Shown here: piece by piece, positions 57,261 through 64,000 of the stretch
How positions within the stretch are numbered: the first letter of the stretch is position 1
Layout: the number at the start of each line of letters is the position of its first letter
Source: Candidatus Onthomonas avicola
Lineage (GTDB): Bacteria > Bacillota > Clostridia > Oscillospirales > Oscillospiraceae
Direction of reading: 5' to 3'
DNA length: 64,000 nucleotides
NCBI GenBank assembly: GCA_018710845.1
Contig: DVJB01000048.1
Location: 62,001 to 126,000, forward strand
The notes under the pieces: generated by a model
The model's database searches: none
Seen by the model: only the letters and a program-made list of their open reading frames with translations
What the model was told of the DNA's origin: nothing
Made by a program: the position numbers and the translations under genes

Positions 57261-58235
57261 TCACGGTTTCTTCCGCTTTGCCTGGCGCTGCTCGTCCTCT
57301 TCGTATGCCTTGATGATGCGCTGGACCAGCACATGGCGCACCACGTCCGCGCCAGTCAGGCGGCAGATGGCGATGTCCTCCACCCCTTTGAGCACCCGCA
57401 TGGCCTCCTTCAGGCCGGAGACCTTGTCCGCGGGCAGGTCGATCTGGGTGATATCCCCGGTGATGACGATTTTCGAGCCGAAGCCCATGCGGGTCAGAAA
57501 CATCTTCATCTGCTCGCGGGAGGTGTTCTGCGCCTCGTCGAGGATAATGAAGGAGTCGTCCAGGGTACGCCCGCGCATGTAGGCCAGCGGCGCAACCTCG
57601 ATGCTGCCGCGCTCGTGGTATTTCTCATAGGTCTCCGCGCCCAGCATCTCGTAGAGCGCGTCGTAGAGCGGGCGGAGATAGGGGTCCACCTTGCTCTGCA
57701 GGTCGCCCGGCAGAAAGCCGAGCCGCTCGCCCGCCTCCACGGCGGGGCGGGTGAGGATGATGCGGTTCACCTGCCGCGCGCGGAAGGCGGCCACGGCGGC
57801 GGCCACGGCGAGGTAGGTCTTGCCGGTGCCCGCCGGGCCGACGCCGAGGGTGATGGTGTTGTGCGCGATTGCTTGGATATAGCGGGTCTGCCCCACCGTC
57901 TTGGCGCGGATCGGCTTGCCCGCGGCGGTGACGCACAGCACGTCGCGCCCGTAATTGCCGATCTGATCCGCCTTCCCCTCGCGCACCAGGCCGAGGGTGT
58001 AGCGGACCGCCTGCTCCCCGAGCTGCTCGCCGCGTCCGGCCAGCTCCTGCAGGCCGCGGATGGCCTGGGCCCCCTGCGCGACCGCCTCCTCCGGTCCGGA
58101 GAGCTTCAGCTCCCCGTCGCGGCTCACGGCGGTCAGTCCCAGCTCGCGCTCAATGATGCGGATATTCTCGTCAAAGGTGCCGAAGAGGTTGGCGGTCTCC
58201 TCTGTCTGCCCAATGGTAATGCTCTGCTCTGCCAA
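57261..58235 (-). CDS. phoH: PhoH-like ATPase
   Basis: 324 aa, TTG start. N-terminal KH-like part, P-loop GVGPAGTGKTYLAVAAAVAA (near 128), RPAVEAGERLGFLPGDLQ, and Walker B with FIILDEAQNTSREQMKMFLTRMG. RNA-associated ATPase/helicase in the ybeY neighbourhood. The fused HD protein gene yqfF, often next, is missing here. Confidence 0.94.
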   Translation of the reverse strand: MAEQSITIGQTEETANLFGTFDENIRIIERELGLTAVSRDGELKLSGPEEAVAQGAQAIRGLQELAGRGEQLGEQAVRYTLGLVREGKADQIGNYGRDVLCVTAAGKPIRAKTVGQTRYIQAIAHNTITLGVGPAGTGKTYLAVAAAVAAFRARQVNRIILTRPAVEAGERLGFLPGDLQSKVDPYLRPLYDALYEMLGAETYEKYHERGSIEVAPLAYMRGRTLDDSFIILDEAQNTSREQMKMFLTRMGFGSKIVITGDITQIDLPADKVSGLKEAMRVLKGVEDIAICRLTGADVVRHVLVQRIIKAYEEDEQRQAKRKKP

Positions 58236-58264
58236 ATGCGTTCATCTCTTTCTGTCTCTTTTGT

Positions 58265-59458
58265 CTATTCCGTCAGCACAACGGTGCGGCCGATCTGCTC
58301 CAGGCACTGGGCGGTGAGAGTGACGGTAACCGTGTCCTCCGTGCGCGTCACCTGCCAGTCCCGCGCGAGCACCTCGCCGCCATCCAGGCTCAGGGCCAGC
58401 CGCTCGTCCAGCAGGGCGCGCAGCCAGCGCTCCGCCGCGTCCGCATCCACTGCGGCCGGGGCGTACGCCCTGCCCGTCACCTGCCACAGGCCGAACGGCA
58501 GCGCCAGCCCGCCGGGCAGGGTCACCGGATACAGTATGGCTATTTTATCACATCCGGTATCCGGTTTGCTACCATCTCCGTAAAAATTGAGGCGTCTGCC
58601 CAGAAAATTTAGCCCCCAGCCGCTCCAGTCCGGCTCCTCTCCCGCCGCACGCAGCGCAGAGAGCGGGGTGGCGGCGGAGAGCACACGCCGCGTGAGCGCC
58701 CATACCTCGCCCTCGGCGCGCACCTGGCGGCGGCTGATGATCTCCCCGCTGCCGTCCGGCGACTCCTGCAGCAGCATACTGGAGATGAGCACCTCTCCCT
58801 CCAGCACCGCCTGCCCCGCCTGTACCGTCTCCCGTCCGCGGATGGCGTCCACATCCACCACGATGCCGTCGCGCGCGGCGACTACCTCGGTCAGCTGGTC
58901 CTCATCCACCACCTCTGGTGTCGGACGCGCCTCCCGCACGATCACCTCGGCGCGGATGCCGCTGAGATTGATGGTCAGAAAGCTCAGCTCCTCCATCTCC
59001 AGCAGCACCTGGTTGGACAGATCGCGCACGTCCACCTCCGGCCCGTAGCTGCCGACGCCAAAGCCGTGCTCCTGCAGGACCGCCAGGATGCGGGAGGAGG
59101 AGACCGTCTCGTTGCCCGTCACCTCCACCACCAGCACAAAGCGGCTCAGCACGCTGATCAGCGCGAGCAGGACGGCCAGCCCCGCGAGCAGCCCATAGCG
59201 CCGGCGCAGCTGCCAGAGCAGGGCGGGAAGGCCGCCCTGCTCCACCACCCGGACAGTGCACATCGCCCGCTCCGCCAGCGCAGCCGCCCGCTTCCGGTCC
59301 CAGCGCGCGACGGTAAAGCGCACCCGGGTCTCATCCACCTGCTGCGCGCCCCAGAAGCCCACTCCCTCGGCGGCGCAGATATTGAAGCACCGCTCCGGAA
59401 ACGGCCCCTTCGCCTCCAGCGTGACCGTCCCGCGCAGAAAATTGATCAGCCGCTGCAT
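58265..59458 (-). CDS. yqfD: Sporulation protein YqfD
   Basis: 397 aa, the usual length. MQRLINFLRGTVTLEAKGPF is the family start, one membrane helix follows (YGLLAGLAVLLALISVLSRF), then the extracytoplasmic part with the NETVSSSRILAVLQEHG and ELSFLTINLSGIRAEVIV segments. YqfD is a mother-cell sporulation protein; its gene starts one base after yqfC ends. Confidence 0.93.
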   Translation of the reverse strand: MQRLINFLRGTVTLEAKGPFPERCFNICAAEGVGFWGAQQVDETRVRFTVARWDRKRAAALAERAMCTVRVVEQGGLPALLWQLRRRYGLLAGLAVLLALISVLSRFVLVVEVTGNETVSSSRILAVLQEHGFGVGSYGPEVDVRDLSNQVLLEMEELSFLTINLSGIRAEVIVREARPTPEVVDEDQLTEVVAARDGIVVDVDAIRGRETVQAGQAVLEGEVLISSMLLQESPDGSGEIISRRQVRAEGEVWALTRRVLSAATPLSALRAAGEEPDWSGWGLNFLGRRLNFYGDGSKPDTGCDKIAILYPVTLPGGLALPFGLWQVTGRAYAPAAVDADAAERWLRALLDERLALSLDGGEVLARDWQVTRTEDTVTVTLTAQCLEQIGRTVVLTE

Positions 59459-59459
59459 C

Positions 59460-59741
59460 TCACGTCAGCTCCACGGAGCGGATCTCGCCGGTGATGCAGA
59501 GGGTGTTGGCATTCATGGAGCGCAATTCCAGCCCCGTCCCGCGCAGACAGACCGTCGTCCGCCCGCCGCTGATGTGGATCTCCTCCTCGCCATAGCTCAG
59601 GATGCCCCGATGGCCCTCCATCCAGAACTCCCGGTTTCCCACCAGCTCTACCCGGGCCAGCCCGGCCACCACGTCGCCCGGCAGGTCGAGCGACTCGGCC
59701 GTGCGCTCGAGCAGGCCGTGCCAAGAAGGTCTGTCCGTCAT
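59460..59741 (-). CDS. yqfC: Sporulation protein YqfC (YabP family)
   Basis: 93 aa from ATG 59741 (AAGGGAG site). LDLPGDVVAGLARVELVGNR and ISGGRTTVCLRGTGLELRSM match YqfC/YabP. The gene is first in the run toward recO and lies behind a likely sigma-E promoter. Confidence 0.92.
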   Translation of the reverse strand: MTDRPSWHGLLERTAESLDLPGDVVAGLARVELVGNREFWMEGHRGILSYGEEEIHISGGRTTVCLRGTGLELRSMNANTLCITGEIRSVELT

Positions 59742-59762
59742 CTGGCTCACTCCCTTCTCTGA

Positions 59763-59790
59763 AGGGTATGCGCCGCGGCGGAAAACATGC
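59763..59790 (-). promoter_or_regulatory. Candidate sigma-E sporulation promoter of yqfCD
   Basis: Minus strand GCATGTT (59790-59784), 13 bp, CATACCCT (59770-59763). Each element differs at one position from the Bacillus sigma-E consensus (KMATATT, CATACAMT), and the spacing is right. Bacillus yqfCD is sigma-E controlled. Confidence 0.55.
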
Positions 59791-59980
59791 CCCGCCGGCA
59801 CAAGATGCTGTGTCCCCCGCCCGGCGGCCGCGGTCCCTTATTTCTCCCTCCTCCTCCTTTTTGCGTCGTGGGGATTCCTGTTTTTCACCGCGCAAGCGCT
59901 TTCCCATTCCTTTTTCCCGTCATTTCACGCCTGCGAAAAATCTACATTTTGTGTTTATTTATGTTAATTAACCTTATCAG

Positions 59981-59996
59981 GCACAATATCTTGTGT
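59981..59996 (+). promoter_or_regulatory. Candidate NrdR box
   Basis: GCACAATATCTTGTGT closely fits the NrdR consensus (acaCwAtATaTwGtgt). Only one good copy is seen; most NrdR targets carry two. Confidence 0.5.
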
Positions 59997-60014
59997 GTAT
60001 TTTGTCCCGCCCTC

Positions 60015-60043
60015 TTGCAATCGCGGTCGAAATCTGCTATAGT
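60015..60043 (+). promoter_or_regulatory. Promoter of nrdDG
   Basis: TTGCAA (60015-60020), 17 bp, TATAGT (60038-60043). Confidence 0.7.
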
Positions 60044-60114
60044 GGGTGTCGCATGCAGTTGACGGCGCGCCGCCCGCCCGGGGTGACGCTTTGCTTTACG
60101 AAAGGAGTCTTCTC

Positions 60115-62241
60115 ATGAAGGTTATCAAACGGGACGGCACCACGGTGGACTTCGACCGGATGAAAATCGTCCTCGCCGTCCAGAAGGCCAACCAGGCGGT
60201 TGACCCAGAGATGCGCATCACCCAGGATCAGATTGACGGCATCGCCGACTATGTGATGAAAAAGGACCGTCCCCGCCTTCTGGTGGAGGATATCCAAGAC
60301 ATGGTGGAGCAGCAGATCATGGCCCTCGGCAAGTACGACCTCGCCAAGGCGTATATCATCTACCGCTATATCCGCTCCCTCGCCCGGCGGCAGAACACCA
60401 CGGACGACGACATTCTCGACCTGCTGCGCAACGCGAACAAGGAGATGGCGGAGGAGAACTCCAACAAGGACACCGCCGTGGCCTCCACCCAGCGCGACTA
60501 TATCGCCGGCATCGTCAGCCGCGACCTCACACGGCGCATCCTGCTGCCGGAGAAGATCTCCAAGGCACACGACGAGGGCGTGCTCCACTTCCACGACGCG
60601 GACTATTTCGTACAGCCCATCTTCAACTGCTGCCTGATCAACATCGGCGACATGCTCGACAACGGCACCATGATGAACGGCAAGCTGATCGAGACGCCCA
60701 AGAGCTTCCAGGTCGCCTGCACGGTCACCACGCAGATCATCTCCTGCGTCGCCTCCAACCAGTACGGCGGCCAGAGCGTGGATATGAGCCATCTGGGCAA
60801 GTATCTGCGCCGAAGCAAGGAGAAGTTCGCCCACAAGATTCTGGAGGCCGCCGGCGGCCAGATGGACCCGGGCCTGCTGGAGCGGCTGGTGAACGAGCGC
60901 ATCAGCACCGAGCTGAAAAACGGCGTGCAGACCATCCAGTATCAGATTAACACCTTGATGACCACCAACGGCCAGTCCCCCTTTGTGACCCTCTTCCTCT
61001 ATCCGCGCGAGGACGACCCCTACGCCGAGGAGAACGCGATGATCATCGAGGAGATCCTTCGCCAGCGGCTGGAGGGCATCAAGAATGAGCAGGGCGTCTA
61101 CGTCACCCCCGCCTTCCCCAAGCTGGTGTACGTGCTCGACGAGAACAACTGCCTGCGCGGCGGCAAGTACGACTATCTGACCCGCCTGGCAGTGCGCTGC
61201 TCGGCCAAGCGGATGTACCCCGACTATATCTCCGCCAAGAAGATGCGCGAGAACTATGAGGGCAACGTCTTCTCCCCGATGGGCTGCCGCTCCTTCCTCG
61301 CCCCGTGGAAGGACGAGAACGGGAACTACCAGTTTGAGGGCCGCTTCAATCAGGGCGTCGTGTCCATCAACCTGCCGCAGGTGGGCCTGGAGGTCCGCGG
61401 CGACATGAGCAAGTTCTGGGACGAGTTTGACCGCCGCCTAGAGCTGTGCAAGGAGGCGCTCATGTGCCGCCACAACGCGCTCAAAGGCGTGCTCTCCGAC
61501 GTGTCCCCGATCCACTGGCAGTACGGCGCCATCGCCCGACTGAAGAAGGGCGAGACAATTGACAAGTACCTCTATGGCGGTTACTCCACCATCTCGCTGG
61601 GCTATATCGGCCTGTACGAACTGACGTACCTGATGACCGGCCAGAGCCACACCCAGCCCGAGGGCCTGAAGTTCGCCCTGCAGGTGATGCAGCACATGAA
61701 GGACAAGGTCACCCAGTGGAAGCAGGAGACCAACATCGGCTTTGCCCTCTACGGCACGCCGGCGGAGAGCCTGTGCTACCGCTTCGCGCGGGTGGACAAG
61801 GAGCGCTACGGCACGGTGGAGAACGTGACCGACAAGGGCTACTACACCAACTCCTATCACGTGGACGTGCGCGAGAAGATGGACGCGTTCACCAAATTCC
61901 AGTTTGAGAGTCAGTTCCAGTCCATCTCCACCGGCGGCTGCATCTCCTATGTGGAGATCCCCAACATGCGCCATAACCTGCCCGCGCTGGAGAGCCTGGT
62001 CCAGTTCATCTATGACAACATCCAGTACGCGGAGTTCAACACCAAGAGCGACTACTGCCAGGTGTGCGGCTACGACGGGGAGATCACGATCAACGACGAC
62101 CTCGAGTGGGAGTGCCCCTGCTGCGGCAACAAGGACCACCGCCTGATGAACGTGGTGCGCCGGACCTGCGGCTATCTGGGCGAGAACTTCTGGAACGTCG
62201 GCAAGACGAAGGAGATCCGCTCGCGGGTGCTCCACCTCTAA
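60115..62241 (+). CDS. nrdD: Anaerobic (class III) ribonucleoside-triphosphate reductase
   Basis: 708 aa from ATG 60115 (AAAGGAG site); the frame is open earlier but crosses the promoter. N-terminal ATP-cone (MKVIKRDGTTVDFDRMKIVL), then the ten-stranded barrel with QYGGQSVDMSHLGKYLRR, a zinc site (CQVCGY...CPCCGN) and the glycyl-radical motif RTCGYLGENFWN near the C-terminus. It makes deoxyribonucleotides without oxygen. The activase gene nrdG follows after 36 bp. Confidence 0.97.
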   Translation: MKVIKRDGTTVDFDRMKIVLAVQKANQAVDPEMRITQDQIDGIADYVMKKDRPRLLVEDIQDMVEQQIMALGKYDLAKAYIIYRYIRSLARRQNTTDDDILDLLRNANKEMAEENSNKDTAVASTQRDYIAGIVSRDLTRRILLPEKISKAHDEGVLHFHDADYFVQPIFNCCLINIGDMLDNGTMMNGKLIETPKSFQVACTVTTQIISCVASNQYGGQSVDMSHLGKYLRRSKEKFAHKILEAAGGQMDPGLLERLVNERISTELKNGVQTIQYQINTLMTTNGQSPFVTLFLYPREDDPYAEENAMIIEEILRQRLEGIKNEQGVYVTPAFPKLVYVLDENNCLRGGKYDYLTRLAVRCSAKRMYPDYISAKKMRENYEGNVFSPMGCRSFLAPWKDENGNYQFEGRFNQGVVSINLPQVGLEVRGDMSKFWDEFDRRLELCKEALMCRHNALKGVLSDVSPIHWQYGAIARLKKGETIDKYLYGGYSTISLGYIGLYELTYLMTGQSHTQPEGLKFALQVMQHMKDKVTQWKQETNIGFALYGTPAESLCYRFARVDKERYGTVENVTDKGYYTNSYHVDVREKMDAFTKFQFESQFQSISTGGCISYVEIPNMRHNLPALESLVQFIYDNIQYAEFNTKSDYCQVCGYDGEITINDDLEWECPCCGNKDHRLMNVVRRTCGYLGENFWNVGKTKEIRSRVLHL

Positions 62242-62277
62242 CATATTGCACAGAGACGAGATGCGGAAGGAGACGCC

Positions 62278-62808
62278 ATGAACTACGCGACCATCAAAAA
62301 ATACGACATCGCCAACGGTCCGGGCGTGCGCGTCTCCCTCTTCGTCTCGGGCTGCACACACCACTGCAAGGGCTGCTTCAACCAGGAGGCGTGGGACTTT
62401 GCCTACGGCGCGCCCTACACGGCGGAGACGGAGGACGAGATCATCGAGGCCCTCCGCCCCTGGTATATCACCGGGCTGACCCTGCTCGGCGGCGAGCCGT
62501 TTGAGCCGGCCAACCAGGCGGCCCTGCTGCCCCTGCTGCGCCGGGTGCGCCGGGAGCTGCCGGAGAAGACCATCTGGGCCTTCACCGGCTATACGCTGGA
62601 GACCGACCTGCTCACCGGCAAGCTGGGCGACTGGGCTATCACCCGCGAGATACTGCACTCTCTCGATGTGCTGGTGGATGGGGAGTTCATTCTGGAACAG
62701 AAGGACATCTCGCTGCGCTTTCGCGGCTCGGCCAACCAGCGGCTGATTGACCTGCCGAAAACGCTGGAGCGGGATGAGGTCGTCCTGTGGGACGACGGGA
62801 CGATGTGA
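62278..62808 (+). CDS. nrdG: Anaerobic ribonucleotide reductase activating protein
   Basis: 176 aa. Radical SAM motif SGCTHHCKGCFNQEAWDF (Cys26, Cys30, Cys33), then LTLLGGEPFEPAN and VDGEFILEQKD. It creates the glycyl radical on NrdD using S-adenosylmethionine. Terminator follows. Confidence 0.96.
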   Translation: MNYATIKKYDIANGPGVRVSLFVSGCTHHCKGCFNQEAWDFAYGAPYTAETEDEIIEALRPWYITGLTLLGGEPFEPANQAALLPLLRRVRRELPEKTIWAFTGYTLETDLLTGKLGDWAITREILHSLDVLVDGEFILEQKDISLRFRGSANQRLIDLPKTLERDEVVLWDDGTM

Positions 62809-62832
62809 CAACAGATTGCGACAGACAGGGAA

Positions 62833-62867
62833 AGTCCCTGCGTTCCCGATGGACGCAGGGACTTTTT
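62833..62867 (+). terminator. Rho-independent terminator of nrdDG
   Basis: AGTCCCTGCG/CGCAGGGACT, a 10-bp stem with an 11-nt loop followed by TTTT, 24 bp after the nrdG stop. Confidence 0.9.
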
Positions 62868-62900
62868 GTCTCTCTGTACAAGCCGCGCCTGTACAAAGCC

Positions 62901-62928
62901 GCGCCGCCCCTCTCACGAGGGACGGCGC
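62901..62928 (-). terminator. Terminator of pckA
   Basis: GCGCCG-CCCTC and GAGGG-CGGCGC pair with one internal mismatch; on the minus strand a short GGCTTTG follows, 22 bp after the pckA stop. Confidence 0.6.
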
Positions 62929-62950
62929 TGTTTCACAGTTTGAGCGGTGA

Positions 62951-64000
62951 TTACTTCGCCTTGGGGCCGGCGTTGACAATGTTGGCGGGCATGTTGGGAT
63001 ACTTCTTGGCGAAGTTGTCCTCAAACATCTTGGCCAGCTCGTTGGCAGCGGCGGTGTAGTCCGCCTCGGTCTTGCCGTTGGCAACCCAGCTGGTGAGCGG
63101 GTTGAGGATCTCGGACGGGCAGCCGGTCACGGCCTTGGGCATATCGACGTTGAAGATGTCGCTGTGCTCGTACTCGGCCTTCTCCAGCTCGCCGTTGAGG
63201 GCGGCGGTGACCATGGCGCGGGTATACTTCAGCTTCATGCGGCCTTCCTTGCCCAGCTCCTTGGCGCTGCCGCCGGCCCAGCCGGTGTTGACCAGGTAGA
63301 CGGAGGTGCCGTACTTGGCGATCTTCTCACCGAGCATGTTGGCATACACGGAGGGGTCCATCGGCATGAACGGCTCGCCGAACAGGGTGGAGAAGGTGGG
63401 CTGCGGCTCGGTGACGCCGCGCTCGGTGCCGGCCAGCTTGGAGGTGAAGCCGGTCACGAAGTGATACATGGCGGCGTCCGGGCTCAGCTTGGAGATCGGA
63501 GGCAGCACGCCGAAGGCGTCGGCGGTCAGGAAGATGACCACCTTGGGCACGCCGCCCACGCCGGGGATGGCGGCGTTGTTGATATAGTCCACCGGGTAGC
63601 CCACGCGGGTGTTCTCGGTCAGGCTGCCGTCGTCAAAGTCGAACTCGCGGGTCTCCGGGTCCATGACCACGTTCTCCACCAGGGAGCCGAACTTGATGGC
63701 GTTGTAGATGTCGGGCTCGTGCTCCGCGGACAGGTTGATGCACTTGGCATAGCAGCCGCCCTCGAAGTTGAAGATGCCGTCCTCAGACCAGCCGTGCTCG
63801 TCGTCGCCGATCAGCTTGCGGTTGGGGTCGGCGGACAGGGTGGTCTTACCGGTGCCGGACAGGCCGAAGAAGACGGCGGTCTCGTGGGTCTCCGGGTCCA
63901 TGTTGGCCGAGCAGTGCATCGGCAGCACGTTCTCCTTGGTCATGACATAGTTCATGGTGGAGAAGACGGACTTCTTGATCTCACCGGCGTACTGGGAGCC
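62951..64000 (-). CDS. pckA: Phosphoenolpyruvate carboxykinase (ATP), 5' end beyond window
   Basis: 349 codons visible; the frame remains open to the right edge ([20 protein letters not shown]), so perhaps 180 N-terminal residues are missing. Kinase loop [15 protein letters not shown], metal loop [31 protein letters not shown] and [13 protein letters not shown] are intact. It interconverts oxaloacetate and PEP; in fermenting gut bacteria it often runs toward oxaloacetate, making ATP. Convergent with nrdG. Confidence 0.97.
   Translation of the reverse strand, partial: GSQYAGEIKKSVFSTMNYVMTKENVLPMHCSANMDPETHETAVFFGLSGTGKTTLSADPNRKLIGDDEHGWSEDGIFNFEGGCYAKCINLSAEHEPDIYNAIKFGSLVENVVMDPETREFDFDDGSLTENTRVGYPVDYINNAAIPGVGGVPKVVIFLTADAFGVLPPISKLSPDAAMYHFVTGFTSKLAGTERGVTEPQPTFSTLFGEPFMPMDPSVYANMLGEKIAKYGTSVYLVNTGWAGGSAKELGKEGRMKLKYTRAMVTAALNGELEKAEYEHSDIFNVDMPKAVTGCPSEILNPLTSWVANGKTEADYTAAANELAKMFEDNFAKKYPNMPANIVNAGPKAK

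Larger units (their letters stand above)
59742..60114. other. Divergent intergenic region yqfC-nrdD
   Basis: 373 bp without a gene. The left part carries the candidate sigma-E promoter of yqfC; the centre (59870-60000) is AT-rich; the right part carries the NrdR box and nrdD promoter. No small gene seen. Confidence 0.5.

Noticed and set aside
61438-63084. A 548-codon minus-strand frame running over nrdD, nrdG and both terminators
   Set aside because: It crosses two terminators and is antisense to two well-supported genes.
1-64000. CRISPR arrays, tRNA/rRNA genes, insertion sequences, prophage
   Set aside because: No regularly spaced repeats, no recognisable tRNA cloverleaf or rRNA sequence, and no transposase, integrase or phage structural motif was found by reading both strands; a tRNA scan was not run.

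Overview
The window is GC-rich, gene-dense chromosomal DNA from an anaerobic, spore-forming member of the Clostridia. Gut Oscillospiraceae is the best guess, by inference from gene content and order. Supporting features are the sporulation pair yqfC-yqfD ahead of phoH-ybeY-dgkA-era, a short yqzL-like gene next to recO, the oxygen-sensitive class III ribonucleotide reductase (nrdD-nrdG), an ATP-type PEP carboxykinase, a ferredoxin-type energy-conserving [NiFe] hydrogenase, and sigma-A promoters of the TTGACA-17-TATAAT type. No rRNA, tRNA, CRISPR array, insertion sequence or phage gene was recognised.

Region 1 (1-16.8 kb, all minus strand) is one long catabolic run. It starts with a GntR/UTRA regulator, a lipoprotein sugar-binding protein and two ABC permeases. 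Downstream lie two TIM-barrel sugar isomerase/epimerases, two Gfo/Idh dehydrogenases, two PfkB kinases, a SIS-domain sugar-phosphate protein, a nucleoside phosphorylase, a YjbQ protein, a cupin-like protein, an enamidase-like amidohydrolase, an aminohydrolase of the 8-oxoguanine deaminase/TrzN type and a creatininase-family amidohydrolase. N-glycoside cleavage, ring-opening and sugar-phosphate enzymes together suggest uptake and breakdown of a sugar joined to a nitrogen heterocycle. The substrate is not identifiable from sequence, and this is the best candidate for an undescribed pathway in the window. A perfect palindrome just downstream of the gntR promoter is the likely operator.

Region 2 (16.9-18.0 kb) holds a block of perfect hairpins and a pair of half-size EamA/SMR-type membrane proteins. 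Region 3 (18-29.7 kb) is an L-ascorbate utilisation locus built around a divergent promoter. To the left run ulaG, PTS IIA, IIC and IIB, a HAD protein, a DeoR regulator and a second HAD protein. To the right run ulaE, an unknown FG-GAP-like protein, ulaF/araD, an HPr and Enzyme I. UlaD, the decarboxylase of the canonical pathway, is absent. A fructokinase and a membrane-anchored alpha/beta hydrolase follow.

Region 4 (31.8-45.5 kb, minus strand) is a roughly 14-kb operon for a group 4, Mbh-like membrane-bound [NiFe] hydrogenase with an Mrp-antiporter-like membrane arm. hypA, hypB, hypF, hypC, hypD and hypE are interleaved with the structural genes. A near-consensus promoter lies at its head.

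Region 5 (45.8-64 kb) is mostly housekeeping: an MFS transporter, a coiled-coil protein, coaD, rsmD, uvrC, an HPr-like protein with Tyr in place of the phosphorylated His, mutS2, recO, yqzL, a TraX-family protein, era, dgkA, ybeY, phoH, yqfD and yqfC. nrdD-nrdG run divergently on the plus strand, and the 3' part of pckA runs off the right edge.
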